Positions 49,001 to 54,889 of a DNA stretch of 64,000 nt are shown piece after piece. The stretch's first letter is position 1. Every line of letters begins with the position of its first letter. Under the pieces are notes generated by a model that was not told the origin of the DNA, ran no database searches, and saw only the letters and a list, made by a program, of their open reading frames with translations. The DNA is taken from the NCBI GenBank assembly GCA_018398585.1, contig JAGTTD010000008.1, positions 24,203,172 through 24,267,171 of the forward strand, written 5' to 3'. The stretch is from Simmondsia chinensis. Its lineage: Eukaryota > Streptophyta > Magnoliopsida > Caryophyllales > Simmondsiaceae. The translations under genes were made by a program, and so were the position numbers.

Positions 49001-52000
49001 CCCCAAGCATTCTACTTGCCTTTGTCCAAATGTGCACTTGCTGTGCTTCGCGTACAACCGATGCGCATGCAAGATGTCAAATGCCCTGCCATTGTTGGGC
49101 TGTAAACTAGGATGTCATTGAAGAATATCAGGATGAACTTGCGCAAGTACTGCTGAAATATGTCATTCATAAGCGCCTGGAACGTGGTTGGTGCGTTTGT
49201 CAATCCGAAGGGCATCACCTTGAATTCGTAATGACTCTGATGTGTGCGAAAAGTGGTTTTATGCGTATCCTCATCGTTGACTCGGATCTAATGGTAGCCT
49301 ACCCTCAAATCAATTTTCGTGAAAATGCCAGCACCACGCATCTCGTCAAGCAAATCATCTATCACTGGGATGGGAAATTTATCCTTCATGGTAATGTTGT
49401 TGAGTTGTTTGTAATCCCCACAAAACCGATAAGTGTCGTCCTTCTTGTGCCCTAACAACACTGGTGACGCGAAGGGACTTCTACTAGGCTAAATGATTGC
49501 GGATGACAACATCTCCTAGATCTGCCTCTCTATCTTAGTCTTCTGATTGTGTGGATATTGGTAGGGCCTTATATTCACTGGCTTGGCCCCTGGCACCGTC
49601 GGTATGCTGTGGTCATGGTGGCACTGCGGAGGCAGCGCATTGGGTGTGTCAAAGACATCCCCATAGGCGCGCAACAAATGTGCTATGTCTGGGTGTAACT
49701 CCTCACCTTTGCTCTTGGTTGTAGTGGCCATGAATAAGTCATCCACCACGGTTCCCACCTTCTTCAAAAATTTCTTGATCCCTTTCTCCGAAATCGAATG
49801 CAACGTAGCCTGTTCAGATGTGCCTTGTAAGTGCACAGGTTTTCCTTTCTTGATACAATTTGGGGTTTGTGATGTGAATAGTAACTGGTCCATATTGTTG
49901 GATCCCAAAACTATGTCGTTGCCTCGCAGCTCAAGCAACCGCAAGTCATCAGTGAATGTCACCCCTTGCACCTTCCACTTAAGGCTTGGGCATTTCTAGT
50001 AACTAATCAAACTCTCTCTATTGGCCACTATCACGGTCATAACCGCGGTGGGAAATGTCTCAAGTCTCAATTCTTAGGCTAGGCTTGCGTCTAAGAAGCT
50101 ATTAGTGCTTCCGCGGTCAATCAAGATCGTCACTCCCCTTTTTTTGATGGTACTTTTCATCGTTAGCGTGTTATGAGTGATGCACCCAGAGAGGGCATTG
50201 AGTGAAATTTCCATTACCTCGTCTCCTACTTCTTGAGGCACTTCCTCCACGTTCTCCAACTCATCATCAATCTCCTCCTTCCCTTCCATGCTGTGCAATT
50301 GCTTATTCTTGCATACATGGCCCGGGAAATATCATTCTTGGCAACGGTAGCATTGCCTCGGCTCACGCCTAAGTTGGGATGACCTGGTAGACGCTACGGG
50401 ACCATTTCTAGTTGTCATGGGCTTAGAATCTAAGGCTTGGGAGTGCAATGGTGCCTGGGACTGTGTTGCTGTCTCGGATCTATATGAGGGCCCTTGACTT
50501 AGGGGCGTAAGGTTGTTTGTAGGAGGACTGCCACATCTCGGAGGTGTTCTGTATCTCAGCAACTGCAATTTCTTGTAGCCTTGCCTGTTTGTAGCCTGTG
50601 TCAAATCCCGGGGACTAATCATCTTCACCGTGGCCCTGATTTTAGGTTTCAATCCGCTAACAAAGCTGGAAATGAAGAAGGTTTCACTCAGATTTGGATG
50701 ATGTACCAGCATTCCTCGAACCGAATTTGGTAGTCATCAACGGTACTCATTTGTGCCACCTTGCTGAATTCTTCCATGACATCATGGAGTAACTTATCTC
50801 CAAAGCGCTTACATAGTTCCTCCATGAAGAAAGGCCATGTAAGATGGGTATATTGCAACTCCAAGCTTTGATACCATACATCACCATACTCGTGCATGTG
50901 GGACGATGCTATATCCACCTACTCCTTTGGAGGAACATTGTACTAATGAAAGAGCTTGAGGCACTTCCTTACCCAAGCACGTGGGTTGGTCCCATCAAAT
51001 CATTGGAAATCCTACTTCGGGTTGTAATTGGGAAACCAAGCTCGCATGCCTCCATTGTGAGGGCTACTATCATTGTCTTCTATGTTGCGCAAATTGAATC
51101 TTGGACCATTTCTTGGCTCTGGAACACGGGTAGGAGGTGGAATCAAGCCTTGTCCACCCATCCTTACATAATTCCCAGCCGCTACGGTTTCCCCATTTGC
51201 TACAACATCTGGAATCGTCTCATGGACAGCTTCTGGACGCTTTTCTTGGCTGCGCAACAGCCTATTAGCAGCTTTCATTAAAGAATCAACAAAGGACTGA
51301 AGTTTCCTACTGGAACATTGAAATTCCTCGTTGATCCTTTATTGTTCTTCCTTGTCCTTTCCTCTATCACGCTGCATAGCATGGGTCATGGCGTCAAGAC
51401 GTTTCTCTATGGCAGCAAATCGCTCATGTGATTCCGAGGTCTCTTCCAAAGAAGACATGGCTGCAGCAACTCTAGTGTTCCTACCTTTAGCTGGCTTTAC
51501 TAGTCATGGAACAGCTCTGATACCACTTGTCATTACCCTTGGATTGTGATGCAAGAGAGAGGTTGCGATGAGAGAGAGAAATGAGAGAACTTGAGAGGAG
51601 AAAGTAGAATTTTGATATTATTGAATTGAATGCGTATTACAACGGATACATTTCACATTTATAAAAGAAAAATCAAGTAACAAACTGAAAACAGCTTAAC
51701 AAACTGGTAACCGCATCCTTGACATCCCTTGCCTGTGACGCAACACTGTCTTGACATTGTCATCCCAGTGTCTGTGACGGGTGCTGGGTCACGGCGCGCA
51801 TGCGCAATGTCACCTGTTTGTGACAGTGCGGATCCTGACAATGTGCCTAACTCCGCAACCAGCCAACTAGCCAACCTATGACACAAGCATGCGCGTGACA
51901 CCATTATACCAACACCTTTAGCTCTACTAGAAGATATGTACTCATACTACATCCTTCTTACTGAGTCATGCCTTCCAAGTAGGGAATGAAATAAAGGTAC

Positions 52001-53599
52001 TTACTTAACACACTGCATGGCGGATAACTGCTTGTGAGCTAAGCCTTACGTGATTAGTTTTTTTTTGTTGTGCTCATCTATAATTGTCTCCATAATATGT
52101 CTATTGTCTGTTATTTATTGAAATATGTAAATGTGTTTACATGTTAAAAACTATTAAACAATGACTAAAGTCAAATGATTGTTTGGCTTCTTATTCAAAT
52201 TATGGCAAACGAGGCCTAAAAAAAACAGATGTTTAACAATTGCAATATGTGATTGCCGCGACCTGCTATATACAGTCTATGACAACCCATCTCTATGATA
52301 CTGTGATGACAAACAGTAATTTAATTTTGTGCTTCCTTGTATGAGCCTGCTAGGTTAGGTACTGCATTAGCGAAGCCTTTTTTGTCAGTGAATAGATTCG
52401 GACAACTTGAAGGTTCAATTTTTCATTGTGGATTGATTGACCTATGAATTTATTTTCTGCATTTAGAAGAATGGATCTCACCTTTGGTTTCTATATTGGT
52501 TTCACTTTCAGCTGTGCTATATGTGACCATGGAATCGAATCGAGGATCCCAGTAAAATCTGGTATAAGGGTTGTGGTGTCGTGGGAACAACATTTCATTA
52601 CATAATGGATGTTGTGATCTTATTTCACATTTTCAGGCGATATAAGTTACTTTTAGCCCATGTCATTGCAAAGATTTTAACATCTACAAAATTTAATACC
52701 TCTATGGTAGCTTTTAACATGTAAATACTAAAGTGCAGTATGTATTAGTTTTGGAGGCTATTACCGGAATATGCCTCACATGATAGGTAATAGTGGTTTT
52801 GATTTGTAACAATTTCTATTTGATTCCATGATGCTGCAATTTCAACTTCGTCCTGTTGGAATGTCTCTTTCAATTGTGAAGGACATACCTGATAGGAGAT
52901 TGAGGACAACGCCTGGCAACACCAGGCACTTCTATATTGGCTTGTGAACTTGCATTGTTAATTATGCTTGGTCGTTGGTTATGCCTCTGTCCATTTCTTT
53001 GGAGATGATTCTTGAAGTTATCCCTTTAATTCCTTCACATTGAATTAATGTATGCTTGGTAATGGTCTCAAAAAAAAAAAAAAAAAAAAAAAAGGACATG
53101 ATGCAGTTAATTTGCAATTCTTTTGGTGTCTTTCAACTTTAATGGCCATGTAGCTTGTTCCTAGATTAGGTATGATAATTATGTTGCGTCATGTCATGTC
53201 ATATATTGCCTTGTGTCAAATTCATGTTTAAAAAACATAGAAAACGCAATTGCTCAATTTGCTTTGCAAATGGTAATCCGAGTCAGAGTTTTTAGTCTAA
53301 CTGGGTTGCACCGTGTTGTTTCTCTCATAAATTCCATGCTGCGTGTGAAACTTGCGTTGGGGCCACCCATCAAGGTCTTTAGATCCTAACTTGTTGCATG
53401 TAAAGGAACTTCTAAGCGGGCAATGCATGCGATGCATGCAAGCTGGCCTAGACACCCTTGTTAATGAGACAAAGGCAAAAGAAACTAGTGCCTTTATATG
53501 TGCTTAATGGTGGTTCTACTCGTGTCAGTGAACATTGGCCAGATGAGGATTGCAGGCTTGAACTTTGAAGCAGAGGAAGCAGATGATGAAAAGACTTGA
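26480..53599 (+). CDS. Five-exon gene for a 166-residue conserved plant-type protein, function unknown
   Basis: Exons: 26480-26603, 43040-43113, 43218-43297, 44590-44741 and 53529-53599. Every boundary is GT-AG and all phases agree: exon 1 ends with one base, exon 2 starts with two, and so on. The joined frame is 501 bases with no stop until TGA 53597-53599. The protein has no signal peptide or membrane segment. It contains Cys/Gly-rich [21 protein letters not shown], a mixed alpha/beta middle ([51 protein letters not shown]), an EEAAEDH helix and an acidic tail. I do not recognise a named family. The phase fit and the intact frame amid decayed TE DNA argue it is a working gene. The start ATG is the first after an in-frame stop; a second in-frame ATG follows four codons later. 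Transcript data would be needed to prove the 16.4-kb first intron. Confidence 0.8.
26648..27000. mobile_element. Foldback MITE, copy 2
   Basis: Related to the copy at 5344-5615. It shares the 22-base word near 26889 (TTGTTGTTTGAACTATTTTA), the ACAAAGTTTGTAGCC / ACAAAGTTTGTGTACC arm segments and the TAGTACTAATATA end. The left arm starts TAAATAATTAGATATTAG. The right tip is interrupted by the hAT-like element that follows. Confidence 0.65.
27001..27539. mobile_element. Non-autonomous hAT-like element (539 bp)
   Basis: Ends are CAGTGGCAGATCCAG and, as the complement of the right, CAGGGGCGGATCCAG. An exact 8-bp duplication AATATATA flanks it (26993-27000 and 27540-27547). It has no transposase frame. 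It is inserted at the right tip of MITE copy 2, so it is the younger of the two. Confidence 0.85.
27548..27959. other. Intron sequence, unassigned
   Basis: AT-rich and without recognised elements, except that 27860-27959 could belong to the 3' LTR of the copia relic next to it. A C-run of about 27 bases follows near 28018. Confidence 0.4.
27960..31020 (-). pseudogene. Ty1/copia relic (copia B): protease to RNase H
   Basis: Read on the minus strand in order. Protease/pre-integrase lies near 30680-31015 ([20 protein letters not shown] and [18 protein letters not shown]). The integrase part is 30138-30676 ([20 protein letters not shown], then [20 protein letters not shown]). RT lies about 28600-29280 ([21 protein letters not shown]). 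RNase H spans 27990-28480 ([20 protein letters not shown]). Stops and frameshifts are frequent throughout. A 138-bp tandem duplication sits in the integrase-RT linker. No autonomous function remains. Confidence 0.8.
29403..29678. repeat. 138-bp tandem duplication
   Basis: 29403-29540 and 29541-29678 are direct copies, both starting GTATACTGTAGGG and both carrying CCTCATATGATCAATATT. They differ at roughly a tenth of positions by eye. They lie in the linker of the copia B relic. Confidence 0.85.
31021..32284. other. AT- and GA-rich intron sequence, possible copia LTR remains
   Basis: Two GA-rich stretches (about 31190-31400 and 31790-31880) each follow a similar CATGGCTGT...GAGAG motif and could be remnants of LTRs of the neighbouring copia element. 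The part 31410-31720 is very AT-rich with a TATATAGGCA-like motif. No coding frame with a recognisable domain. Confidence 0.35.
32285..32560 (-). mobile_element. 5'-truncated L1-type LINE 3' end (minus strand)
   Basis: The complement reads GTAGACTTGTACATACTTTT, then ATTCTATATATCTCACTGAC, TTA and an A-run. This matches the tail of the plus-strand L1 ending near 36640 (GTAGACTTGTACATATTTT, CCATATATTCCACTGACTTA). It is thus a truncated copy of the same family, inserted in the opposite direction. Only the trailer is present. Confidence 0.65.
32570..34232 (+). pseudogene. L1-type LINE: endonuclease and start of RT
   Basis: The plus strand reads an apurinic-endonuclease-like domain ([51 protein letters not shown]), then the first RT motifs ([23 protein letters not shown]). 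Many stops and frameshifts are present. It continues after an interruption at 34235-34712. In an intact LINE this protein nicks DNA and primes reverse transcription at the nick. Confidence 0.8.
34235..34712 (+). mobile_element. 5'-truncated RTE LINE copy inside the L1
   Basis: The left part matches the RTE coding end (CCAAAGAAGAG, CGATCCGATAGGACCTAAC), the right part the shared tail (GGAAACAGCCTC, CGACCCTGCTTATTGCGGGA) ending in TTG repeats. An 8-bp duplication TGTAGTGC flanks it. Removing it rejoins the L1 reading frame around the RT segment [11 protein letters not shown]. Confidence 0.8.
34713..36640 (+). pseudogene. L1-type LINE: rest of RT, C-terminal zinc region and 3' end
   Basis: RT pieces: [11 protein letters not shown], then a degenerate QGDPLS-type turn, then [12 protein letters not shown] and [21 protein letters not shown] Cys/His region of the zf-RVT type follows near 36000-36130 ([31 protein letters not shown]). 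The 3' end near 36600 reads ACTTGTACATATTTT and ACTGACTTATT, then a G-run where a poly(A) would be expected. Frames are badly broken. Confidence 0.75.
36667..36960. mobile_element. Foldback MITE-like element (~0.29 kb)
   Basis: The left arm (about 36673-36724: CTTTGTCTACTTTTATCAA, then TTTAATCTCTGTAC) and the right arm (about 36902-36955) are imperfect inverted copies over about 50 bases. The interior is non-coding. It is not similar to the MITE at 5344. Target duplication not determined. Confidence 0.6.
36961..38664. other. Intron 1 sequence without recognised features
   Basis: AT-rich. 37138-37690 begins with a T-run and ATCGGAAA motif typical of antisense retroposon tails, but no domain could be read. 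The right end (38600-38664) belongs to a dispersed repeat that was split by the RTE insertion. Confidence 0.4.
38684..42865 (-). mobile_element. Full-length RTE-clade LINE, copy 1
   Basis: The insert is bounded by a perfect 19-bp target duplication GTCTATAGATATGTTTCAA at 38665-38683 and 42866-42884. On the minus strand it has a 5' leader with a C-run and long CCACCA-rich DNA (42300-42865), an endonuclease-RT gene, a GATA/CTAT microsatellite and the 3' tail ending in TTG/TTA repeats. Its 4.18 kb length matches copy 2 (4.22 kb), so both are close to full length. Confidence 0.92.
39219..42056 (-). pseudogene. RTE copy 1 endonuclease-reverse transcriptase
   Basis: The first 557 codons are open: endonuclease motifs ([32 protein letters not shown]), then early RT ([28 protein letters not shown]). 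A TAG stands where copy 2 has CAG (near 40383). The frame resumes through [34 protein letters not shown] and LFADDIVLV to a TGA near 39807 where copy 2 has CGA. The last part holds a Trp/Arg-rich C-terminus ([17 protein letters not shown]). Relative to copy 2, five residues including the conserved Asn of the first endonuclease motif (LNVGTL) are deleted. RT catalytic FADD is kept. The copy cannot make a full-length enzyme. Confidence 0.92.
42885..43039. repeat. Part of a dispersed intronic repeat interrupted by RTE copy 1
   Basis: The sequence TTCAATAAACAAAAT...ATGCATTATTGAGACAATTA resembles 44030-44105 and, inverted, 52078-52135. It continues on the other side of the LINE (38600-38664). See the matching finding. 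Confidence 0.4.
43040..43297 (+). CDS. Exons 2 and 3 of the five-exon gene
   Basis: 43040-43113 encodes [20 protein letters not shown] and ITDYN. A 104-bp intron (43114-43217) follows. 43218-43297 encodes [20 protein letters not shown] through DAHG. The exon 3 acceptor is GACAG|AGC; the alternative AG two bases later would shift the frame. Confidence 0.85.
43298..44122. other. Intron 3, first part
   Basis: AT-rich intron. About 43430-43560 resembles 52060-52190 (GTGTTAAAAACTACC against CATGTTAAAAACTATT), and 44030-44105 is another piece of the same repeat family. No coding signal. Confidence 0.4.
44123..44242 (-). pseudogene. 5S rRNA-like sequence, full length (120 nt)
   Basis: The minus strand aligns to plant 5S rRNA over its whole length: GATCGTACCA, GGAATCCCATCA, AGTGCGCTTGAG, AATACTAAGATGGGTAACCT, CCTGAGAAGTC. 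Its length of 120 nt equals the gene. About a fifth of positions differ, mostly C-to-T or G-to-A. No T-run terminator follows, so it is a decayed copy or the head of a 5S-derived SINE, not an active rRNA gene. Confidence 0.85.
44590..44741 (+). CDS. Exon 4 of the five-exon gene
   Basis: Encodes [20 protein letters not shown] through PKLAGMDAV. Acceptor GTGCACAG, donor GGTAAGTGG, both strong. The next exon lies 8.8 kb away, beyond the gypsy C insertion. Confidence 0.85.
44895..45023 (-). mobile_element. tRNA-derived SINE, 3' part (split by gypsy C)
   Basis: The complement carries a B-box-like GGGTTCACAGCTC after AGGTCTTG, then a C-run of about 24, then TTCCCTCTTCAGGG and CTCCTTACAAATAT. The A-box part lies at 51901-51960 on the other side of gypsy C. 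The layout and tail match the SINE at 54165-54290. Confidence 0.6.
45024..45395 (-). repeat. Gypsy C 3' LTR
   Basis: Starts TGTCACCACCCTTGG and is similar to 51538-51900 throughout. The expected TGACA end is changed to ATGAAA. About 6 differences occur in the first 77 aligned bases, so the insertion is old. Five-base flanks are CCACT here and CCATT after the other LTR. Confidence 0.9.
45396..46520 (-). pseudogene. Gypsy C integrase core, C-terminus and chromodomain
   Basis: Frames in order: [20 protein letters not shown] (first Asp), [18 protein letters not shown] (second Asp), [20 protein letters not shown] (Glu kept), then [18 protein letters not shown] and [21 protein letters not shown] chromodomain-like end reads [20 protein letters not shown]. 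Three reading frames are needed, so the gene is broken. The chromodomain-type end places the element among chromoviruses. Confidence 0.85.
46521..47555 (-). pseudogene. Gypsy C RNase H end and integrase zinc domain
   Basis: The 202-residue open frame 46446-47054 covers the RNase H C-terminus ([20 protein letters not shown]) and the integrase HHCC finger ([20 protein letters not shown]...RCDVCQ). RNase H upstream to 47555 is broken by stops; TDHKVL-like and KEL-type motifs can be read only in pieces. Confidence 0.75.
47556..49679 (-). repeat. Three tandem 708-bp copies of the gypsy C RT segment
   Basis: Units 47556-48263, 48264-48971 and 48972-49679. Each carries, on the minus strand, [22 protein letters not shown] linker and RT palm ([31 protein letters not shown]). 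FFND replaces the catalytic FFDD in every copy. Neighbouring units differ at only a handful of positions. 708 is divisible by three, so the duplication itself keeps frame, although stop codons already break the gene (for example after KTKIERQI). It is far more uniform than the two LTRs of the element. Confidence 0.95.
49680..50300 (-). pseudogene. Gypsy C protease and protease-RT linker
   Basis: The protease active-site segment reads [18 protein letters not shown] near 50080-50130, with Gly-Ser-Thr kept but Ser of DSG changed to Arg. The frame 49516-49971 is the C-terminal half and linker ([28 protein letters not shown]). A frameshift near 50040 separates them. Confidence 0.75.
50301..51523 (-). 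pseudogene. Gypsy C gag
   Basis: Gag frames: 50688-50918 ([20 protein letters not shown]...[20 protein letters not shown]), 50332-50712 ([20 protein letters not shown]...) ending in a partial zinc knuckle (QCYRCQE followed by a mutated C/H set), and an N-terminal piece 51012-51278. Stops and frameshifts lie between them. Confidence 0.8.
51524..51535 (-). other. Gypsy C primer binding site
   Basis: The minus strand reads TGGTATCAGAGC, an exact match to the initiator tRNA-Met primer site, 2 bases inside the 5' LTR. Confidence 0.9.
51538..51900 (-). repeat. Gypsy C 5' LTR
   Basis: Starts TGTCATTACCC and ends GCGTGACA, a TGTCA...TGACA pair. Contains AAGAAAAATCAAGTAACAA and GGTCACGGCGC blocks shared with 45024-45395. 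Adjacent to the primer site, so this is the upstream LTR of a minus-strand element. Confidence 0.92.
51901..51960 (-). mobile_element. tRNA-derived SINE, 5' part (A box side)
   Basis: The complement reads TAGAGCTAAAGGTGTTGG, an A-box-like motif, then TATAATGG, and continues in 44895-45023 across gypsy C (AGTGGTTTGTCTCC...). The CCATT at the junction is the target duplication of gypsy C. Confidence 0.55.
51961..52886. other. Intron 4, middle part
   Basis: AT-rich intron sequence. 52060-52190 belongs to the dispersed repeat also seen at 43430-43560 and around RTE copy 1. No gene recognised. Confidence 0.4.
52887..53091 (+). mobile_element. Poly(A) retroposon of unknown origin (~0.2 kb)
   Basis: The insert ends in an A-run of about 23 and is flanked by the direct repeat AAGGACAT (52879-52886 and 53092-53099). 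This is the signature of L1-type retroposition. The body (from ACCTGATAGGAGATTGAGG) has no A/B boxes that I can see; it may be a 3' UTR fragment of a processed transcript. Confidence 0.6.
53100..53528. other. Intron 4, last part
   Basis: AT-rich intron sequence leading to the acceptor of exon 5. Nothing recognised. Confidence 0.45.
53529..53599 (+). CDS. Exon 5 of the five-exon gene
   Basis: Encodes [20 protein letters not shown] and EKT, then stop. The acceptor is CGTGTCAG. The split Val codon joins in frame to exon 4 (DAV-VNIG). A short acidic C-terminus follows the last hydrophobic stretch. Confidence 0.85.
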
Positions 53600-54164
53600 G
53601 TGACTTGCTGACATAAGCATTCTGAATCTTGTTTTGACGAGCAAAAGCCGTGTAAGTTATACATATACAAAAGAAAACTCGCATCTTCCTTCTAGACTGT
53701 GTTTGTAAAACCTCAACATTTCGCTTTGGTTTGAGCCGTGCTGAGATAGAATGTGCGTCCTCTTCGACATCTTTGATCCAGAGGCGCAGCGAGTGGTAAC
53801 AGTCTGGAGAAATGGTGGTAGCAGCATGATGATGGGCTTTGCCCAGGGAGGACCTATGGGTGCAAGATGAGGATGTTGTCTTCGAGCGGGAAGCTCTGTT
53901 TTTAACACCCTTACGACACTCCTTATCCCTGTTTTGTTTAATATTGGTGTCTATTCTGTACTGCTCCTGAACCTTGGTGCAGGCCTAGAATTTCTATACT
54001 AGTCTTTTTGTATGTAGGTCATTTTGGTAGGGACTAGAAAGTGTAAGGTGAATCGTTACAATACCTTGAAAAGATTGTACATGCAGATGTAACTCGCTTA
54101 GTGTTTTTTTACCTTCCAAAAAATATTAGTTTGGTTATACTTTTTATGCTTTTTACATATTGTA
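53600..54164 (+). other. 3' flank / probable 3' UTR of the five-exon gene
   Basis: Moderate GC at first, with no recognisable domain on either strand; AT-rich further on. Polyadenylation site not determined. Confidence 0.45.
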
Positions 54165-54290
54165 AGGAATGTACATCGACTGAAGGGGGTAGCCCTCCCC
54201 AAAAACCCCCCTGGTGATAAGGTGGGATTTGATCCTAGGTCTCGACCATCACCTGTCAAATGCTTCACCAGTTGAGCTAGTTAATACTTT
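54165..54290 (-). mobile_element. tRNA-derived SINE
   Basis: The complement has an A box TAGCTCAACTGG and, about 40 bases on, a B box GGATCAAATCC, the spacing of a tRNA-type RNA polymerase III promoter. The tail reads GGGCTACCCCCTTCAG and ATTCCTTACAATAT and resembles that of the split SINE at 44895. Confidence 0.7.
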
Positions 54291-54889
54291 CAGTTAGCTT
54301 GATTATGTTTGGTTTTAGGCTTGACCTAATAGGTCATAAATCTCATTTCGACAGTGTGCTTGATTCAACTTTATGTATGGTTGGACATATACCAATCTGG
54401 ACCACTGGATCAATCTAATATAAACTCAATGAACCCAAGATTAGTTTTATGAATAGTTAAAAAGTGACTAGATTTCTAAGTATTGTGAAAGAGAACACTA
54501 AGGTCAAACAAAAAGTTTTTAGTATTATTTTCTATATATATTTTTTATTCTTGAAATTTTTTTAAATGATTTTTATTTTTTTTTTTCCTCAAATTCAAGT
54601 AAGAATGTGAACATAAGCTGAAATTAAATTTTATTATTTTTGTATATAAATCTTTTGATTTTTTTTTAACAAATAAAAACTAAAGGAAAAAAAGATTTTA
54701 AATGAGTTGGACCGAATCAATCGGTCGTAAACTTGGTGAACCGAATGGTTGCTTTTAAAATTAAGTATTGCGAAAGTGAACCTTAATACTGGATTGGATC
54801 AAATAAAAAGTTGTAGGCATGTTTGGTATTATTTTCTATGTAATTTTGATGTTTGGAAAACTAAAGGCTATTTCTTAGAAATCATTTTT
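54291..54889. other. AT-rich sequence, nothing recognised
   Basis: T- and A-runs, no coding or RNA signal. The last 15 bases (54875-54889) are the left target duplication of RTE copy 2. Confidence 0.45.

Noticed and set aside
47725..49455. Repeated plus-strand frames of 74-104 codons
   Set aside because: Antisense shadows repeated because the RT segment is triplicated.
47556..49679. CRISPR-like or satellite array
   Set aside because: Units are 708 bp, contiguous, without spacers, and carry RT motifs; a tandem triplication of pol.
54165..54290. Functional tRNA gene
   Set aside because: A and B boxes are present but no cloverleaf with a paired acceptor stem could be drawn; tail and second copy indicate a SINE.
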